DNA of 64,000 nt from Fagopyrum homotropicum (Eukaryota; Streptophyta; Magnoliopsida; Caryophyllales; Polygonaceae): the NCBI GenBank assembly GCA_033239125.1, contig BSWB01000005.1:141852494-141916493 (forward strand). Direction: 5' to 3'. Position 1 is the stretch's first letter; every line of letters starts with the position of its first letter. Of the stretch, positions 26,111 through 38,356 are shown in pieces. A program made the position numbers and the translations under genes. The notes beneath the pieces are model-generated. The model ran no database searches. It saw only the letters and a program-made list of their open reading frames with translations, and was not told where the DNA came from.

Positions 26111-26865
26111 TTAATGCCAACAAATAAGCGATTCTTTGAAGAAAAAAAATAAGCAATATTAATTAAGGAAGAGAATAATTTTAATGTTAAAACTAATTTT
26201 TTAATTGTAGAGGAACACTTTCATTTTTCTTTTTTATTTTACAAAATTAAGGGAGAAAATCTTTTTTATTTTGAATAATTTGTAGGGAACCATTCTCATT
26301 TTACTTTTTAATTTTAAAATTATCTTAAATTATTTTAGATTTTATCTTTTTTTTCAAAATTACAAAGGCCTATATAATACACATTGACACATAAAAGCCT
26401 ACTTAATCTACTTTATTAGCAAACCTAACACTTGGTTTCGGACCTTCGGGCACGGATCGAGGAATGAGCATGGGTTTGTCAATCTATTCGTCCCTTTTTT
26501 CATAATAACGATCAAATGATGTTCTATCTACCATCCTTTGTTTTGATTGCATGATGTTCTTTCCTATATTTTTGATCGGGTGTCTTGTAATTCGAAACTT
26601 CAGTTGTTGATGTATCTTTTTTCTTTTTGGTGATCAAATACTTAACTATCATTTTTATGACCTTCAATAAACTTTATTATCTTGTATATCGAACTCATTT
26701 CTATCATAAAAAATATCCAAATTAAAAAATTTATTAAATCTCCAAAAATATGAATGATTACTTATTTAGAAATAAATGATTTTCCACCATATTCAAATAA
26801 ATTTACTCACGTAACAAAGTTTTTCTTTTATCAAAAAGTAAGATGTTCGACTAACCAATCAATAC
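26111..26865. other. AT-rich intergenic DNA
   Basis: Further weak ...CTCATTTT..-type variants of the hairpin arm near 26215 and 26290. No gene seen. Confidence 0.3.
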
Positions 26866-26869
26866 TTGA

Positions 26870-27010
26870 TGTATCGAGAGGCCGAAAATCGGTAAACGGA
26901 TAAATCATCATTCAAATATGGAAAAACTAAGAGAAACACAACAAACATAACAAGTAAATGACCGAAAAGGTAAAAAAAAATCCACAAAAGTCAGAACAAA
27001 TCACGAGAGA
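26870..27010. repeat. Dispersed repeat C, copy 2
   Basis: GTATCGAGAGGCCGAAAATC then GGTAAACGGATAAATCATC. See 24236 and 56998. Confidence 0.55.
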
Positions 27011-28075
27011 AGACAATAAACACTCGTAACAAACACATAGAAAGGATACAAATAGATGAACTAGCGAAACTAAGTTGAACTATTTCAAAACCAAACATGA
27101 GTAACGTGACTCGTGTAACACCTTTATTAATCTCATCTCCTATGTCCACGAGAGTATGCGTTGTATGTAATCTACCGTTATAGTTTGAAAGGTATCAAGG
27201 TAGCTAATTTTTACAACACATTCAATTCAATATCAATATCGATATTTACAAGGTAAAAAAAATGGAGAGTTTAAGTCTTCACCAACCTCAACATATCCCA
27301 ATTGAACTAGAGGAATAAAGAAAAACAAATTACATCGATCATAATAGTAATAAAGATGATATTATAGTAGCAATAAAGCTGACTCAAATGTATTAGACAA
27401 ACTTAGTAAATAGAAATGACACAATGTGGTAGAAAGGTTTTGTTAGATAAAAATAATAGAAAAAGACACATCAAAAAACTTAGAACATGAGACACAAATA
27501 GGGGTGTAATACGAGCCGGACGAGCCAAAAATCGACATGCTCAACCTTGACTCGTTTATAAATGAGCCGAGTCCGAGTAGCTCGGCTAAAATAATGTTTC
27601 TATAATGTTATTTTATCTGAACGAGCCGAGCATTGACATGCTCCAACTCAACCCGTTTAGAAAGTGAACGAGCTCGAGCCAAGCTTTTGACAAATCTAAC
27701 CCGAATAGCTTCTCTCATATTAAAGCCCTAGACACAAAGATCTGATCCAACAAAAATACAAAATAAAAATGAAGTAAATTAGTGCAATGATAGTGGTAAA
27801 AACCTGATGACCGGAAAAAATTACACGGAATTTTAAGAAAAACAACCTTAAAACCTTATATTTAACCCGTATATAATATGTAGATAGGTCTTTTTTATTT
27901 GTTCATTAACGAGTTTACTAATTTTTCATCCATATAAATAAATGATTTATTCGTTATCTCAAATATAAACCAAATATATTGTCAACATATTTGATATTTT
28001 TACCAATAAAAAGTAAATAGATCAATAAAATAAACTAGAAGATCGTACCCATAATGCATGCTCTTGACATTTCGC

Positions 28076-28117
<42 letters not shown>

Positions 28118-28478
28118 AGGATGTCACATTTTCATATTTGTAGGACTAATAAATGATTTATTTTGGTAATTAAGTCAAGTGTTAGCTTAACTACTATCTC
28201 ATTCGTCAGGCAAAATATCTTCACTTTTCGATAATATCTTATCAGCCAATAAGTTGCCTGGTTTTCTTCATAAGCCCACGGTATAATCCATGTGGTTGTT
28301 GGTTTCGGAAAATAAGTAAAACAACCCTCTAAAATAAATAAATAGAAAACAAATCTTGTGGAGATTTAAAACTTCAAATACTAACTCAAATATATATATA
28401 TATATGGCCAATTTTAATATTTTTGGTGGTTAAAATAGTTTTATCATTAATGATTAATATGTAATGTGTTCTTAATAA
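27011..28478. other. AT-rich intergenic DNA with a GAGCCGAG island and (TA)n
   Basis: 27510-27690 is dense in ACGAGCC, GAGCCGAG and AGCTCG words on both strands. (TA)n lies at 28082-28114. No gene seen. Confidence 0.45.
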
Positions 28479-29510
28479 GTTTTTTTTTTTTTTATGACGG
28501 AAAGCGGTTAGGTTGGACTATCTTCTAGAGGTAGTCCACCCTAAAGCATCCTTACGGATGAGAATACAAAGTTCGGGATCATGAGAAAAGGTGGTGTTGG
28601 GTGTCGATATTCCCAAATGGGTTAATCTGTCTGCAACACAATTTACTTCTCTGAAGACATGCCTAATATGAACTTCGTCAAAAAAAATGAGGTCCAGTTT
28701 GGAGTCGGAAATAATCATCTCGATCTCCCAAGGACTAATAACACAGAGGTTATCCCCCTCCATTTCGATTTTTTTTTATTTTTAATCTAATCACCTCATG
28801 AAGGCCTGATTTTAGGGCAAAAGCTTCTGCTTTTACAACTGAGTTAAAGTTATTTTGCTTTGCACAAGGCTAACGACCTTTCCATTATGGTCCCGGATCA
28901 CGTATCCAATTGATGTTATTCCCGAGTCAAGTTTGGAGTCATCAAATTTTAGTTTATGAAAGTCATGTTGTGGTTTGTCCCATTTAATATTGTGTTTTTT
29001 CCTTTTAGTGGGATTCACGTTCTTTTGTGTTTGTTTTATGTCAAAGTCGTCTTCATCAAAATAGTTGGCTTTCCACCTATGGATTTGTTCCTTGATGAAA
29101 CTTGTAACTTTGTGGCAAGATCTGATTGGTTCGTTACCGAAAATGATTTTGTTTCTGAAGAACCAGATACTCCACCAAATGGTTGCGATGCAAGCTAACT
29201 TGTTTAATCCTAATACATTTTTAACTTCGATTAGGATTTCATGAATTTTTTTATTGTTATAGTTAATTTTGTTTAATTCGAATAACATTGTCTTGTCAAT
29301 TTTCCCGATAATTTGTTTAGAAAAGGGGCATTCGAATAGCAAGTGGACCAGGTCCTCGAGTTGGTGATTGCATAGTTCGCAATGTCTTGTAACAGCGAGT
29401 CTTCTTTCGTTAAGCTTGGCTTTTGTTGAGATTCCATTTTGTGAAATTTTCCAAAGGAAATTTTAAAATTTTGGTTGGGTATCAAGTTTCCAAATCCAAT
29501 CACAAACGTT
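28479..29510 (-). pseudogene. Decayed LINE 3' region: zf-RVT and RNase H, with poly(A)
   Basis: A T-run at 28480-28494 is the poly(A) tail of a minus-strand LINE. Upstream on the minus strand is RNase H (IGYVIRDHNGKVVSLVQSK; VKAEAFALKSGL; VHIRHVFREVNCVADRLTHL; stop at 28518), then zf-RVT (CELCNHQLEDLVHLLFECPF). At least two frameshifts separate these blocks, so it is dead. The RT domain is not recognisable. Confidence 0.85.
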
Positions 29511-29549
29511 ATGGGAACATGATGGGTAGTAGAACATGATGGGTCAAAT

Positions 29550-29960
29550 CTAAAAGTCCGATTTTCTACAACATCCTTTTAGATGAAGTCTTTAATGTCC
29601 CGTATAAGGTTTCCGTGATTCGTATCTGAATAATGAACTCTAACTCTAAATTGTGTATACCTTTAAATCAAAATGGAGATGTAAAAAATGATCTGTCCGT
29701 TTTTCATGACGATTTCTATATATGATTGATTTAGTTGATGAGTTTAAGGTTATCTCCCTTGATTTAAATGGTGTTGAGTAATAAACTTATGGCCTTCTGG
29801 AGACCTTTTCTTAGAGCATAACCTTCCATTTGAAGGATAGTTTTCACTTCACATCAACTCATTCCCGTAGCAAGCATTAAAACATTATGGTATCGAATGA
29901 TGAAGTCAAAAGTACATTGATCGTTAGTGTTTTTAAAAGCATCAAAGCTAATTTTGACAA
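29550..29960 (-). pseudogene. Second, older RNase H-like fragment
   Basis: The minus strand reads EGYALRKGLQKAISLL, then IKGDNLKLIN and further RNase H-like words, with several stops. It lies 5' of the zf-RVT block of the neighbouring LINE, so it belongs to a different insertion. Confidence 0.45.
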
Positions 29961-31100
29961 AGTTCAAATTTAATCTTAATCATTCAATGTGTTTTTGATT
30001 TTCGTCTTTGTTTTGGCGACACTATATTACAGTTGGTATTTTGTAAGTAGTCTCGTCCCAATCTTTAGTCTGTTTTTTTTAAGTAGTCTCGTCCCAATTT
30101 TGACAAAATATGTAATTACTCTTTAGTCTTTACGTGAGATTGTAATAAAAATAAAACTCTATCTCTTGCAAGTGTACAAAAAACTATAAGTATTAGACAT
30201 ATAGGGTTATCCAATTCCTGTATCTTAGCTATGTGATCAATTTTCTTACCTTTTTTCTACCGATAAATAATTTTGAAAGAAATTGATCAAATAAACCCTT
30301 CTCTATTTTTATTAGGTTTCCGTACCCCTTCAATTTTTAGTACTTTTATTAAATTGAAGTTTAAAGGGAAGAGATTTGATCAGAGATATATTTACTTAAC
30401 CCACTTTCATTAAATTGAAGTTGAAAGGTAAGAGATTTGATCAGAGATACATTTACTAAACATATTTATACCATGTGTTTTGCCTAATTAGTAGAGAAAT
30501 CTCAAAAAAACTTACTTAACTAATTTGACCAACAATTTTCACTTACCTTGCTATAAATATGATTAAATATTGAATATGTTTAAGTATGATTAAGCGTGCA
30601 TTACCAAAAATAATATAAATATAATTAAATGTTGAATATGTTTCATACTACGAGTTTATTCTAGTTGAAGTCGATGATTTTGTTTACGAACTAGTTGACC
30701 GATTGACAAAAAAAATATTGTTATGAATAAAATTGTGAACCTATGATCTAACTTACCAAACATTAGGGAAAAGTTATTTATTATCAAGAATTATAATTTT
30801 ATTTGATCTTCTATTATAGTAATGTTTGGGTTGCCTTTTCTAAAATATATTGAAAGTATTTAACTAATAATATAATTTTATTGAAAATATTAAATATGTA
30901 AAAAAAAATTCTAAATTCATTTTCTCCTAGTTCGTTGCTGCACAATCGGATCAAAGACATAAAACCACAAGACCACACCAGGATGCTTTACATTGCCCTT
31001 ATGCAAAAGTTTGGAATATGAATCAATCTTCGCACACTTTATCAACACTCAACTACTTGACCTTTTTCTCATCGCACTTTTTTCTTCGGCCAAGCAAAGG
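29961..31100. other. AT-rich intergenic DNA with a local tandem duplication
   Basis: 30350-30400 and 30412-30460 repeat ATTAAATTGAAGTT...AAG.GAAGAGATTTGATCA. No gene seen. Confidence 0.4.
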
Positions 31101-31129
31101 AAAAACAATTGGAAAAACTACAATGGAAA

Positions 31130-31585
31130 GCCAAAACTATGCATCAACGTCGTCTCTTGTTGCCGACCTCGCCTGCCCAAGCTGTCTTTCGTACCGTCTT
31201 GGGTTGCAAATGTGTTGAGACCGGTTTGTACCTAAATTGTGCAATTTAGGTACAAACCTTAGATCAACGTCGTCTTTCGTACTGTCTTCTCTTGCCAAAA
31301 CTATGCATCAACGTCGTCTTTTGGACTGGTGGACCGTAAACTGATAAAACCTTGGATCGTAGACCGGACCGGTCTGGTTCCGGGTTGGACCGGTTTGTAC
31401 CTAAATTGTGCAATTTTGAATATTTCGGATCGGACCAGACCGGACCAGTTTGTACCTAAACGGTGCAATTTTGGTGAGGTTTTCCGGTCCAAAAACCGGA
31501 CCGGACCGTAACCCAGATTTTCAAAAAACCCTGGACCATAGACCGCACCGTAACCGGTCCGGTCCAATTTTGCACAGCTCTATTG
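31130..31585. repeat. Patchwork of short duplications and an ACCGGACCGG island
   Basis: ATCAACGTCGTCT occurs at about 31143, 31262 and 31307. GACC.GTTTGTACCTAAA...GTGCAATTT occurs at about 31218, 31387 and 31438. An almost perfect palindrome lies at 31223-31258 (17-bp arms). The rest is ACCGGACC/GGTCCGGT text on both strands. Confidence 0.7.
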
Positions 31586-32079
31586 AGAATCCTTAATCGA
31601 CATTCTCCAATAAGAGCATCCCAACTTCCCTAAACTCTTCTCCAAAATGGAGAATTAAACGTAAAAATCTACCCTTTATATTTTTATCAAATCCAACAGA
31701 TTTCCTATCTTGAAATAATTCTCCATTCATTTGGAGAATGTCTTCAAATTTAGGAAAGAGTCTTCACTTTTTTGCACTATTCTCCATTTTGAAGAATGAG
31801 ATGGTGAATCTGTTGGAGCAAAAAAAATTCTTTAAAATTCTCTAAATATTCTAAAATGGAGAAGCTATTATGATGCTCTAACCCTAGATTGATTGGGTAA
31901 GAAGAGTATTTGGTTAAATTACAAAAGAGACTCCTATATTTTGTAATTGTGTTAATAGTCTAACTTTTCGAATTTATACAGTTTGCCCCAAAAAGATAAT
32001 TACAGTTAATTACTCAAGGTTATAATTGGAGGGAATGACCCAAATTTATGAAATTTCGTAAATTGCTCAAAAGTATAAA

Positions 32080-32410
32080 TTGGGTATATGAAATCGGGTA
32101 ACTAACATTGAGTAAGTGCGTGAAGTTGGGTACATGGAGTTAAATACGTGAAGTTTGGTATGTGAAGTTATATATGTAAAATTGGGTATGTAAAAGGTGG
32201 GTACGTAAAGATTGAGTATGTGCAAGTTGGGTAGGTGAAGGTTTGTGGAGTTGAGTATGTGAGTGGAGTTAGGTATGTGAGTGAAGTTCAATACATGAAT
32301 GAATTGGGGTAAGTGAAGTTGAGTACGTGAGTGAAGTTGGATATGTGAAAGTTGGGTACGTGAGGTTGAACATGTGAAGTTGATACGTGAAAGTTGGATA
32401 TGTAAAGTTG
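32080..32410. repeat. Minisatellite, about 14-bp unit (GTGAAGTTGGGTAC)
   Basis: Degenerate array of about 20 units of the form GTGAAGTTGGGTAC/TATGTGAAGTTGG. ORFs here (Thr/Tyr/Pro-rich) are artefacts. Confidence 0.8.
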
Positions 32411-33520
32411 TATTGCATTTTTTTCTTCTTCCTAACATTATTATAAAATATCATTTAACTAAATTAATTATTTTCTATAATCTATTTTTTTTACTAATAT
32501 TATTTTAAAAAATCACTCATTTACTGCATATATTATACATATTATAAAAAAATAAATACTTACCAAAAATCATCCAAATATTTCATAAATTGTCTATAAA
32601 TGTTTCTAGTCATCAATATATTCTAACATGATATATTTTGGCATTTATGCTGAGATTTTTTTTTATGTACTAATATATTTATCAAAATAATGTTTGGTTT
32701 ATATTGTAAATTTAAGCTAGTTGCCTACTCCATAACGTAATTTAGTACATATCATTTAAACAAATATATTTTATTAATTGATGAGCAGATTCTGCTAACT
32801 ATATTTTATCTCAAGAGAACTACTACAATACTCCCTCCGATAAAAAAATAAGTGACGTTTTAGCATTAGAAATTTGATCACAATTATCTGTCGTTTTAAG
32901 TTTTCTAGGCCAATAAATGAACAATAATTATAAGAAATGTTCTTGAAAATTGGTGTAAATGATTAATTTGGGTTATAAAATATTTCTTATTGATTTAAAA
33001 GAAGGTTGAATATTAAATAAGGGATAAGATTTAGAAAAATTTTACAAAATATATGTTATTTAATATTTTTCTTAAAAATTGTGTCAAATGCTAAAATGAC
33101 CGTTATTTTTGATCGGATAGAGTATTAAAATAGCAGACAAATATAATTATATATGTATGTATATATATGCCTCGATCTGTCCCTATCGCACTAATATAAA
33201 TACATATTTAGACGTATATAAAAAGAGGGTAAGTAGTAAGATATACCTTAATAATATTAGAGGTGGACCCCTATGTTTTTTGTAACGGGACTAACACTAA
33301 AGTATATTTAAAATACAAACACATCAATATATGTTATTGGTTACGTCTTTCGAAACAAAAGAAGATTATACTAATAAACTAGATTGGTCATCCAACGACC
33401 TTATAGTTATACATACTATATTGAATATAGAACATTAAATTTTAAACAAAGAGAGAGACGTGCATACAAAATAGATAATATGAATTTATTTAGATATGAT
33501 ATTTTATTTTTCAAAACATA
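32411..33520. other. AT-rich intergenic DNA
   Basis: 32832-33125 begins with CTCCCTCCGATAAAAAAATAAG and ends GATCGGATAGAGTA, resembling Stowaway-type MITE ends (CTCCCTCCG), about 290 bp. No gene seen. Confidence 0.45.
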
Positions 33521-33524
33521 TTTC

Positions 33525-33699
33525 CTCGTTTGGAAGCATCGGGAATCATTCTTTGTAACGGAATGATTCCGAATCAATAAAAAACTATGTTTGGTTAAAG
33601 GTTTTTAACACATAAAAGTAATCTCATCCATTTCATTTCCTTTCTCAACCCTTATTTGATTCCGTTCCGTTTCCATTTCACCGCTCCAATCAAACGAGT
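33525..33699. mobile_element. Possible small MITE
   Basis: Left CTCGTTTGGAAGCATCGG and right ...CCGCTCCAATCAAACGAG are inverted over the outer bases, with CGGAATGATTCC near the left and GATTCCGTTCCG near the right. No clear target duplication. Confidence 0.4.
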
Positions 33700-34392
33700 A
33701 CTTAATATTAGAACACTATGAGAGAGTTTTGTGTAGATAAAGAAAAATGTTAGATTTTTATTTTACTTTATTCAATTACTTTATAGTTTAGAGACGAAGA
33801 AAAAAATGTTAAAAATTGAGACCCTATTTAACGGGTAATTTTAATATTCACCTTTGTATTACTATATTAGTAAAATATATAAATGAAAATAGCTGAATGG
33901 AAAAATATATTTTACAAATAAATAAACATTGAAATCAGCAAAGAAAAAACCGAAATTGGACGGAGGATTCTTTTAATTTACTCAATTTTTTAAAATTTGG
34001 ACATTATATTTGAAATTATAATTCATGCAATCAGATTTTATAGGCATTACAAATTTAAGCATAGGTTTGAAGTATAAATTTTTGAAGGGTAATTATTTGA
34101 AATTATATATTAAAAAAATTTGACTAAAAGGGTAAGCGGTTAAGAATGATCACCGTGTATTGGTTAACCATCCTATAGCATTCTTGATGACATCAACAGG
34201 AGTCTTAACCGTTGAATTAACTGTAGGGCTATCGTGACCAATTGCTGCAAGGTTCAACTTTAATGTGGACCGACTTAGTTAAAAATTTTCCCTCTTCAAC
34301 ACAATCATTCTAAATTGAAGGTGTATTTTTTTAACGCATTCAATTTACGTTGAAGTTAAATCTTTTCAACGAAGTTGATTTATGTTGAACTG
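33700..34392. other. AT-rich intergenic DNA
   Basis: No gene or repeat border seen. Confidence 0.3.
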
Positions 34393-34475
34393 TATGGTGC
34401 GAACATTTTTTTTTTGATAATTCCTACGGTCTACGACTGGCGCATCTGTACCTTTATTCCAAATACGTTAAATAG

Positions 34476-35078
34476 CTAACAAATGACATGTCGACGGGAC
34501 GCTACTCCGCGAGCATCGTTCTGTAAAAAAGGAATTAAAGTGGAAGGTGGATTTTGCAAATAAAAGTAACCTAAGGGGTAATTGAAGGCAATGGAAGCCA
34601 AATGATCGGCTGCGGCATTGGCTTCACGATAAATATGTCGGAGCTGGACTTCCCAGTTCCTACGGAGGAAGCCTTGACATCTTGATACCAGACTAGAAAG
34701 AGGATGATATCTCGGGATGGATTGTTTGACAAGTCTAACAACCATCTCGGAATCAATTTCCACAATAACCTTCCGAAACCCTTTCTCCCAAGCTTGATAG
34801 AGTCCCATGCAAAGACCCCATAGTTCGGCAGTAGGGACCGTACATGGACCAATATTCATCAAGAACCCACACAACCATTGTCCATGACTGTCTCTAAACA
34901 ACCCTCCAGCAGTACCACATCCAGGACCTCTCCGGACAGACCCATCTGAATTCATGACAATCCAACTTGTTTCTGGAGCCTTCCACTGTACGTAGATTTC
35001 CTCATATATCCTCCCAGGAATGGCCTTCCTTCTGTTGTTATATGCCACGGAAATAAATTTTACTTCATTAGCAATCAA
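34476..35078 (-). pseudogene. LINE RNase H domain
   Basis: About 200 codons, open. NSDGSV (catalytic Asp), AELWGLCMGL (Glu), EIDSEMVV (Asp), then HIYREANAAADHLASIAF (final Asp) and the terminal RRHVIC stop. All four RNase H acidic residues are kept. It is out of frame with the upstream zf-RVT ORF, so the element carries at least one frameshift. Confidence 0.88.
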
Positions 35079-35144
35079 GGCAACCCTATTAGGCGGGGGC
35101 GATGCCGATCGGAATATGAACTCATTACGCCACTTCCAACATTT

Positions 35145-35870
35145 CTAAAGCGTAACAACAAAACACACATTCCATGGCATACCATCAGTAATACAATCAG
35201 ACCTACGCAGATTATGCAATAACCACGAGCAATAATCAAGGGCGAAGAAATCTGCAGAGAACTCAATACTAAGTAGATTGCCCCACACACTAGCGATGGA
35301 AGGGCAGTCTCTAAGGACATGTAATATGGTCTCTGGGGTACCTGTACACAATTTGCAATGACTATCATCTGTCAGATGTCTTCTATTCCTTTCAACATTT
35401 GTAAGGATCCGTCCATGTGCCACAAGCCACAAAAAAGTTCTAATTCTCTCCGGTATACTGATACTCCATATGCAAGAGAATAATGGCTTCAATAAATCTA
35501 AAGCATCAATCTGCTCAATCCTGGCACGATAAGCCGAAGCTGACGAGTACTCACCATTTGTTGAGAGACTCCAGGAAATGCAATCATCATCAACAGCAAA
35601 CTCGTTAACCATACTTCCAGCAACAATAACAAGTAATCTCGTCGGAATAGCTGTCCCCATGCGGTCCCAATCCCAACCGTGTCCCTGCACCCAATAGTCA
35701 CTGACCATGTCTAACCGATTCTGCTCCGGAGGATCCCAAACAGCATCACAAATCAGCGGTTTATCACAACACCAGGCCTCAGTCCAGAACCTAGCACTTC
35801 TGCCGTTCGAAACCATCCACCGAATGCCATGATTGAGAACATTATTTCGTGCCCATAACATACCCTTCAA
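35145..35870 (-). pseudogene. LINE zf-RVT region
   Basis: Open frame of about 240 codons: GRSARFWTEAWC, YSSASAYRARIE, IPERIRTFLWLVAHGRILT, then CKLCTGTPETILHVLRDCPS, the zinc-binding zf-RVT segment of plant L1 ORF2. A stop at 35145 comes before the RNase H frame. Confidence 0.87.
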
Positions 35871-36059
35871 AATGAACGAACTCCTTCTCTGACTTCCTTA
35901 ATCCAGAAAAGTTCTGTTGCTATTCAGCCCATATTTATTTAAGAGTAGAATAACCTACGGGGCCTCTTTACATTGGATAAATCGCCAAGACAGTTTGACC
36001 AAAGCAACCATATTCGCGTTAGCCGTAGACCGGATGGCCATATGGTGCGAACATTAAAA

Positions 36060-36540
36060 CCCTAAAAAAACATCTTTGTATACCTTAATGACATGAGTAC
36101 GTAACTACAAAATTTACTTAATTTATTGAAAGAGTGCAAATTTAGTTGGGCATCACTTAAAGTAAACGTTGTGTATTAATGTATAGAGTTATAGTCTTAT
36201 AAACTAAAGTGGATTGGTGATGCAAATGGAGATTTAGGTGTTTGTTTAATAAATTATCGTCTGTAAATATTTTTTATTTTGCATATGAATAAGTAATCTA
36301 TTGAATGTGACAGACATCCTTAGGTGTTTTTCACCAACTTTCGATATTTTACTATTTTAATCTTGATTGATTTGTGTAAGCGTTTTTTTTGTTTGTCATA
36401 GATCACTTTACCCGGAAGTTATAATATTTGGATTTGATTGTTCAATTAATGTCATAATTATGAGATAAATTATTATTCATATAATACGTTTGCTGAATAC
36501 TCTGTACATGAACCGCAAGCCAGATCTGTATAAACACTTT
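36060..36540. other. AT-rich intergenic DNA
   Basis: No feature seen. Confidence 0.3.
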
Positions 36541-36543
36541 AGT

Positions 36544-36638
36544 TTTACCAATACTCAGTTGGTTTAGTGGGATGTGGTACTAGACTCTTTAAATAGCTAG
36601 TCTGGAGATTCAAGTTCAAATTATCTCTTAAAAAAAAG
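36544..36638 (+). mobile_element. SINE-like tRNA-derived repeat
   Basis: ACTCAGTTGGTTTAGTGG resembles a tRNA A-box/D-arm. GATTCAAGTTCAAATT, about 50 bases later, resembles a B-box. An A-run follows at 36630. Partial copies lie at 36657-36695 (plus) and 37440-37510 (minus), sharing ATACTCAGTTGATCTAG. Confidence 0.5.
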
Positions 36639-36699
36639 ATAAGAAATTTATTTGCAAGTTTTACCAATACTCAGTTGATCTAGTGGGATGTATACATTT

Positions 36700-37435
36700 T
36701 TAATGGTTAATATGCCTTTTAAGAACCATTTGTATATATTTTCGAAACATAATAGACTTAATAGTCACGGGATATATCAGTAAAAAATATCATAAATGTT
36801 AATGGTAATAGTAATAATAATTAATGGTAAAATATTTAAATTGATGAGTTATGTTATGGAGTATGGAGTATAACAATTTGTTAGAATGTTCTAATTTCAA
36901 AGATGTTTTATGAAAAAATTCCAAACATTGTACTACTTTTTGTATGTGCATAGTTCTTCATTTCTTATTGTACATTTGGGATTTTTTTTTATTTTAAATT
37001 ATTCTCATTTTTGATAAAAGTCAACCTTATTAAAAAATGACAAATTGTTAAATATATCCCAAATGTAAAAATTGAAAAATAATGTTATACTACGTGCAAG
37101 GTTCAAAGCATCTTTTTATTTATTACGAAGGTACGAAGCGTCGGCGTACTTCCACGTGTTCATTTTTGCTTTGACAAACACGTTTTAGTTTTATTTTTTA
37201 TACTTCGTTAAATTTTTTATTAGATCAAATTATTTTTATAAACAGATTCACACAAAATTTCAATTTTTGGTGAAAATTTAAATTAAATCATGAACTAATA
37301 ATATAAAACGTTTATTTAAAATAATAGAACAATCAATATTAATTAACAATACAGAAAAATGGGTAAAATAGTTAACTAGACTTCTTACCACTATTTTTTT
37401 TTTGAAAGGTTGGTAAGTAACTTCCAATATCAGTT
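36700..37435. other. AT-rich intergenic DNA
   Basis: No gene seen. Confidence 0.3.
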
Positions 37436-37439
37436 TTTT

Positions 37440-37510
37440 CCATACATGCCGCCAGGAGGAGTCTAGCACCACATCCCGCTAGATCAACTGAGTATCGGTA
37501 AAATATACCC
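37440..37510 (-). repeat. SINE-like repeat, inverted partial copy
   Basis: The complement reads ACCGATACTCAGTTGATCTA then GCGGGATGTGGTGCTAGACT, as in 36544-36600. Confidence 0.5.
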
Positions 37511-37542
37511 TATTGAGCTCAATCACTTTCATCTAGGGAGGA

Positions 37543-37544
<2 letters not shown>

Positions 37545-37583
<39 letters not shown>

Positions 37584-37770
37584 TTCCCATGAGAACAACC
37601 TTAGCGTATAATCATGAGATTAATATTAGATCGTCGGATGATGAGTATTACGAGTCGAGATTTAGAGTAGATATCATAATTATTATATAAATAATATTCT
37701 GAAACTAATAATAACTATAAATAATCCATTCAACCAACAATAACTACGAATAATAAAAATATGTAAAAAA
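37545..37770. mobile_element. (AT)n plus fold-back MITE, copy 2 (inverted, partial)
   Basis: An AT run at 37545-37580 is followed by TTCCCATGAGAACAACC, the complement of the right end of the 23.5-kb copy, then GATTTAGAGTAGAT and CCAACAATAACTACGAATAA. The far end is not defined. Confidence 0.6.
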
Positions 37771-38109
37771 AAACCTATTTAAAAAAATTTGAACTAACAA
37801 CAATAAAAATTATATTCCATATACTTAGTTAAAAATCCATTAATCCAAAGCCCTGTAAAATACATTATGCAAAGTGATGTCAGTATTATAATCCAAAAGC
37901 TTAAAGCCGTGTAAGAAACAGTGATTATCAAATCATAATACAGTAATTAATTGACTGACCAATCTTAGGTTAACATTCGATACATAAGATTTCCCTAATC
38001 ACACGCATTCAACCTCATCGTTCGTCAACAAAAGAAGCTTCTCTCTCTCAAAGTCTCATTAGGATATTTTCTTCTCCCACCACCACCATGCATAGAAAGA
38101 GAAATTGGC

Positions 38110-38116
38110 TATAAAT
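38110..38116 (+). promoter_or_regulatory. TATA box of the RING gene
   Basis: TATAAAT about 35-40 bases before a CTTCC/TTCTCTC-rich leader and about 245 bases before the ATG. Confidence 0.6.
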
Positions 38117-38356
38117 GCGAGTTGGTGTACGTGGGGTTCTCCCTTCCTTCATTCTATCTTCCTCCTTCCCAATTTTCTCTCTTAGCTACTAAGATTACCC
38201 TTCAATCCAATCTTATTCTCTCATTTATATGTACGATTCCAGGATCAATCGTTGATCAGCGCGATTCTTAGGCCCCCAAAAAACCCAAAAGAGTTTGATA
38301 TAAATTTGGGACGATTTGTGGGATCAGAGAAAGGAGAATTCAAATTAAATTTGAAA

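Larger units (their letters stand above)
34408..36040 (-). mobile_element. 5'-truncated LINE with 15-bp target duplication
   Basis: TATGGTGCGAACATT is present at 34393-34407 and again at 36041-36055. A T-run next to the left copy is the poly(A) tail of a minus-strand insertion. About 1.63 kb remains: the zf-RVT and RNase H regions and a short 3' UTR. The RT and endonuclease are lost. Confidence 0.93.

Noticed and set aside
32067..32454. Thr/Tyr/Pro-rich minus-strand ORFs as a cell-wall-like protein
   Set aside because: They are the translation of a 14-bp minisatellite.
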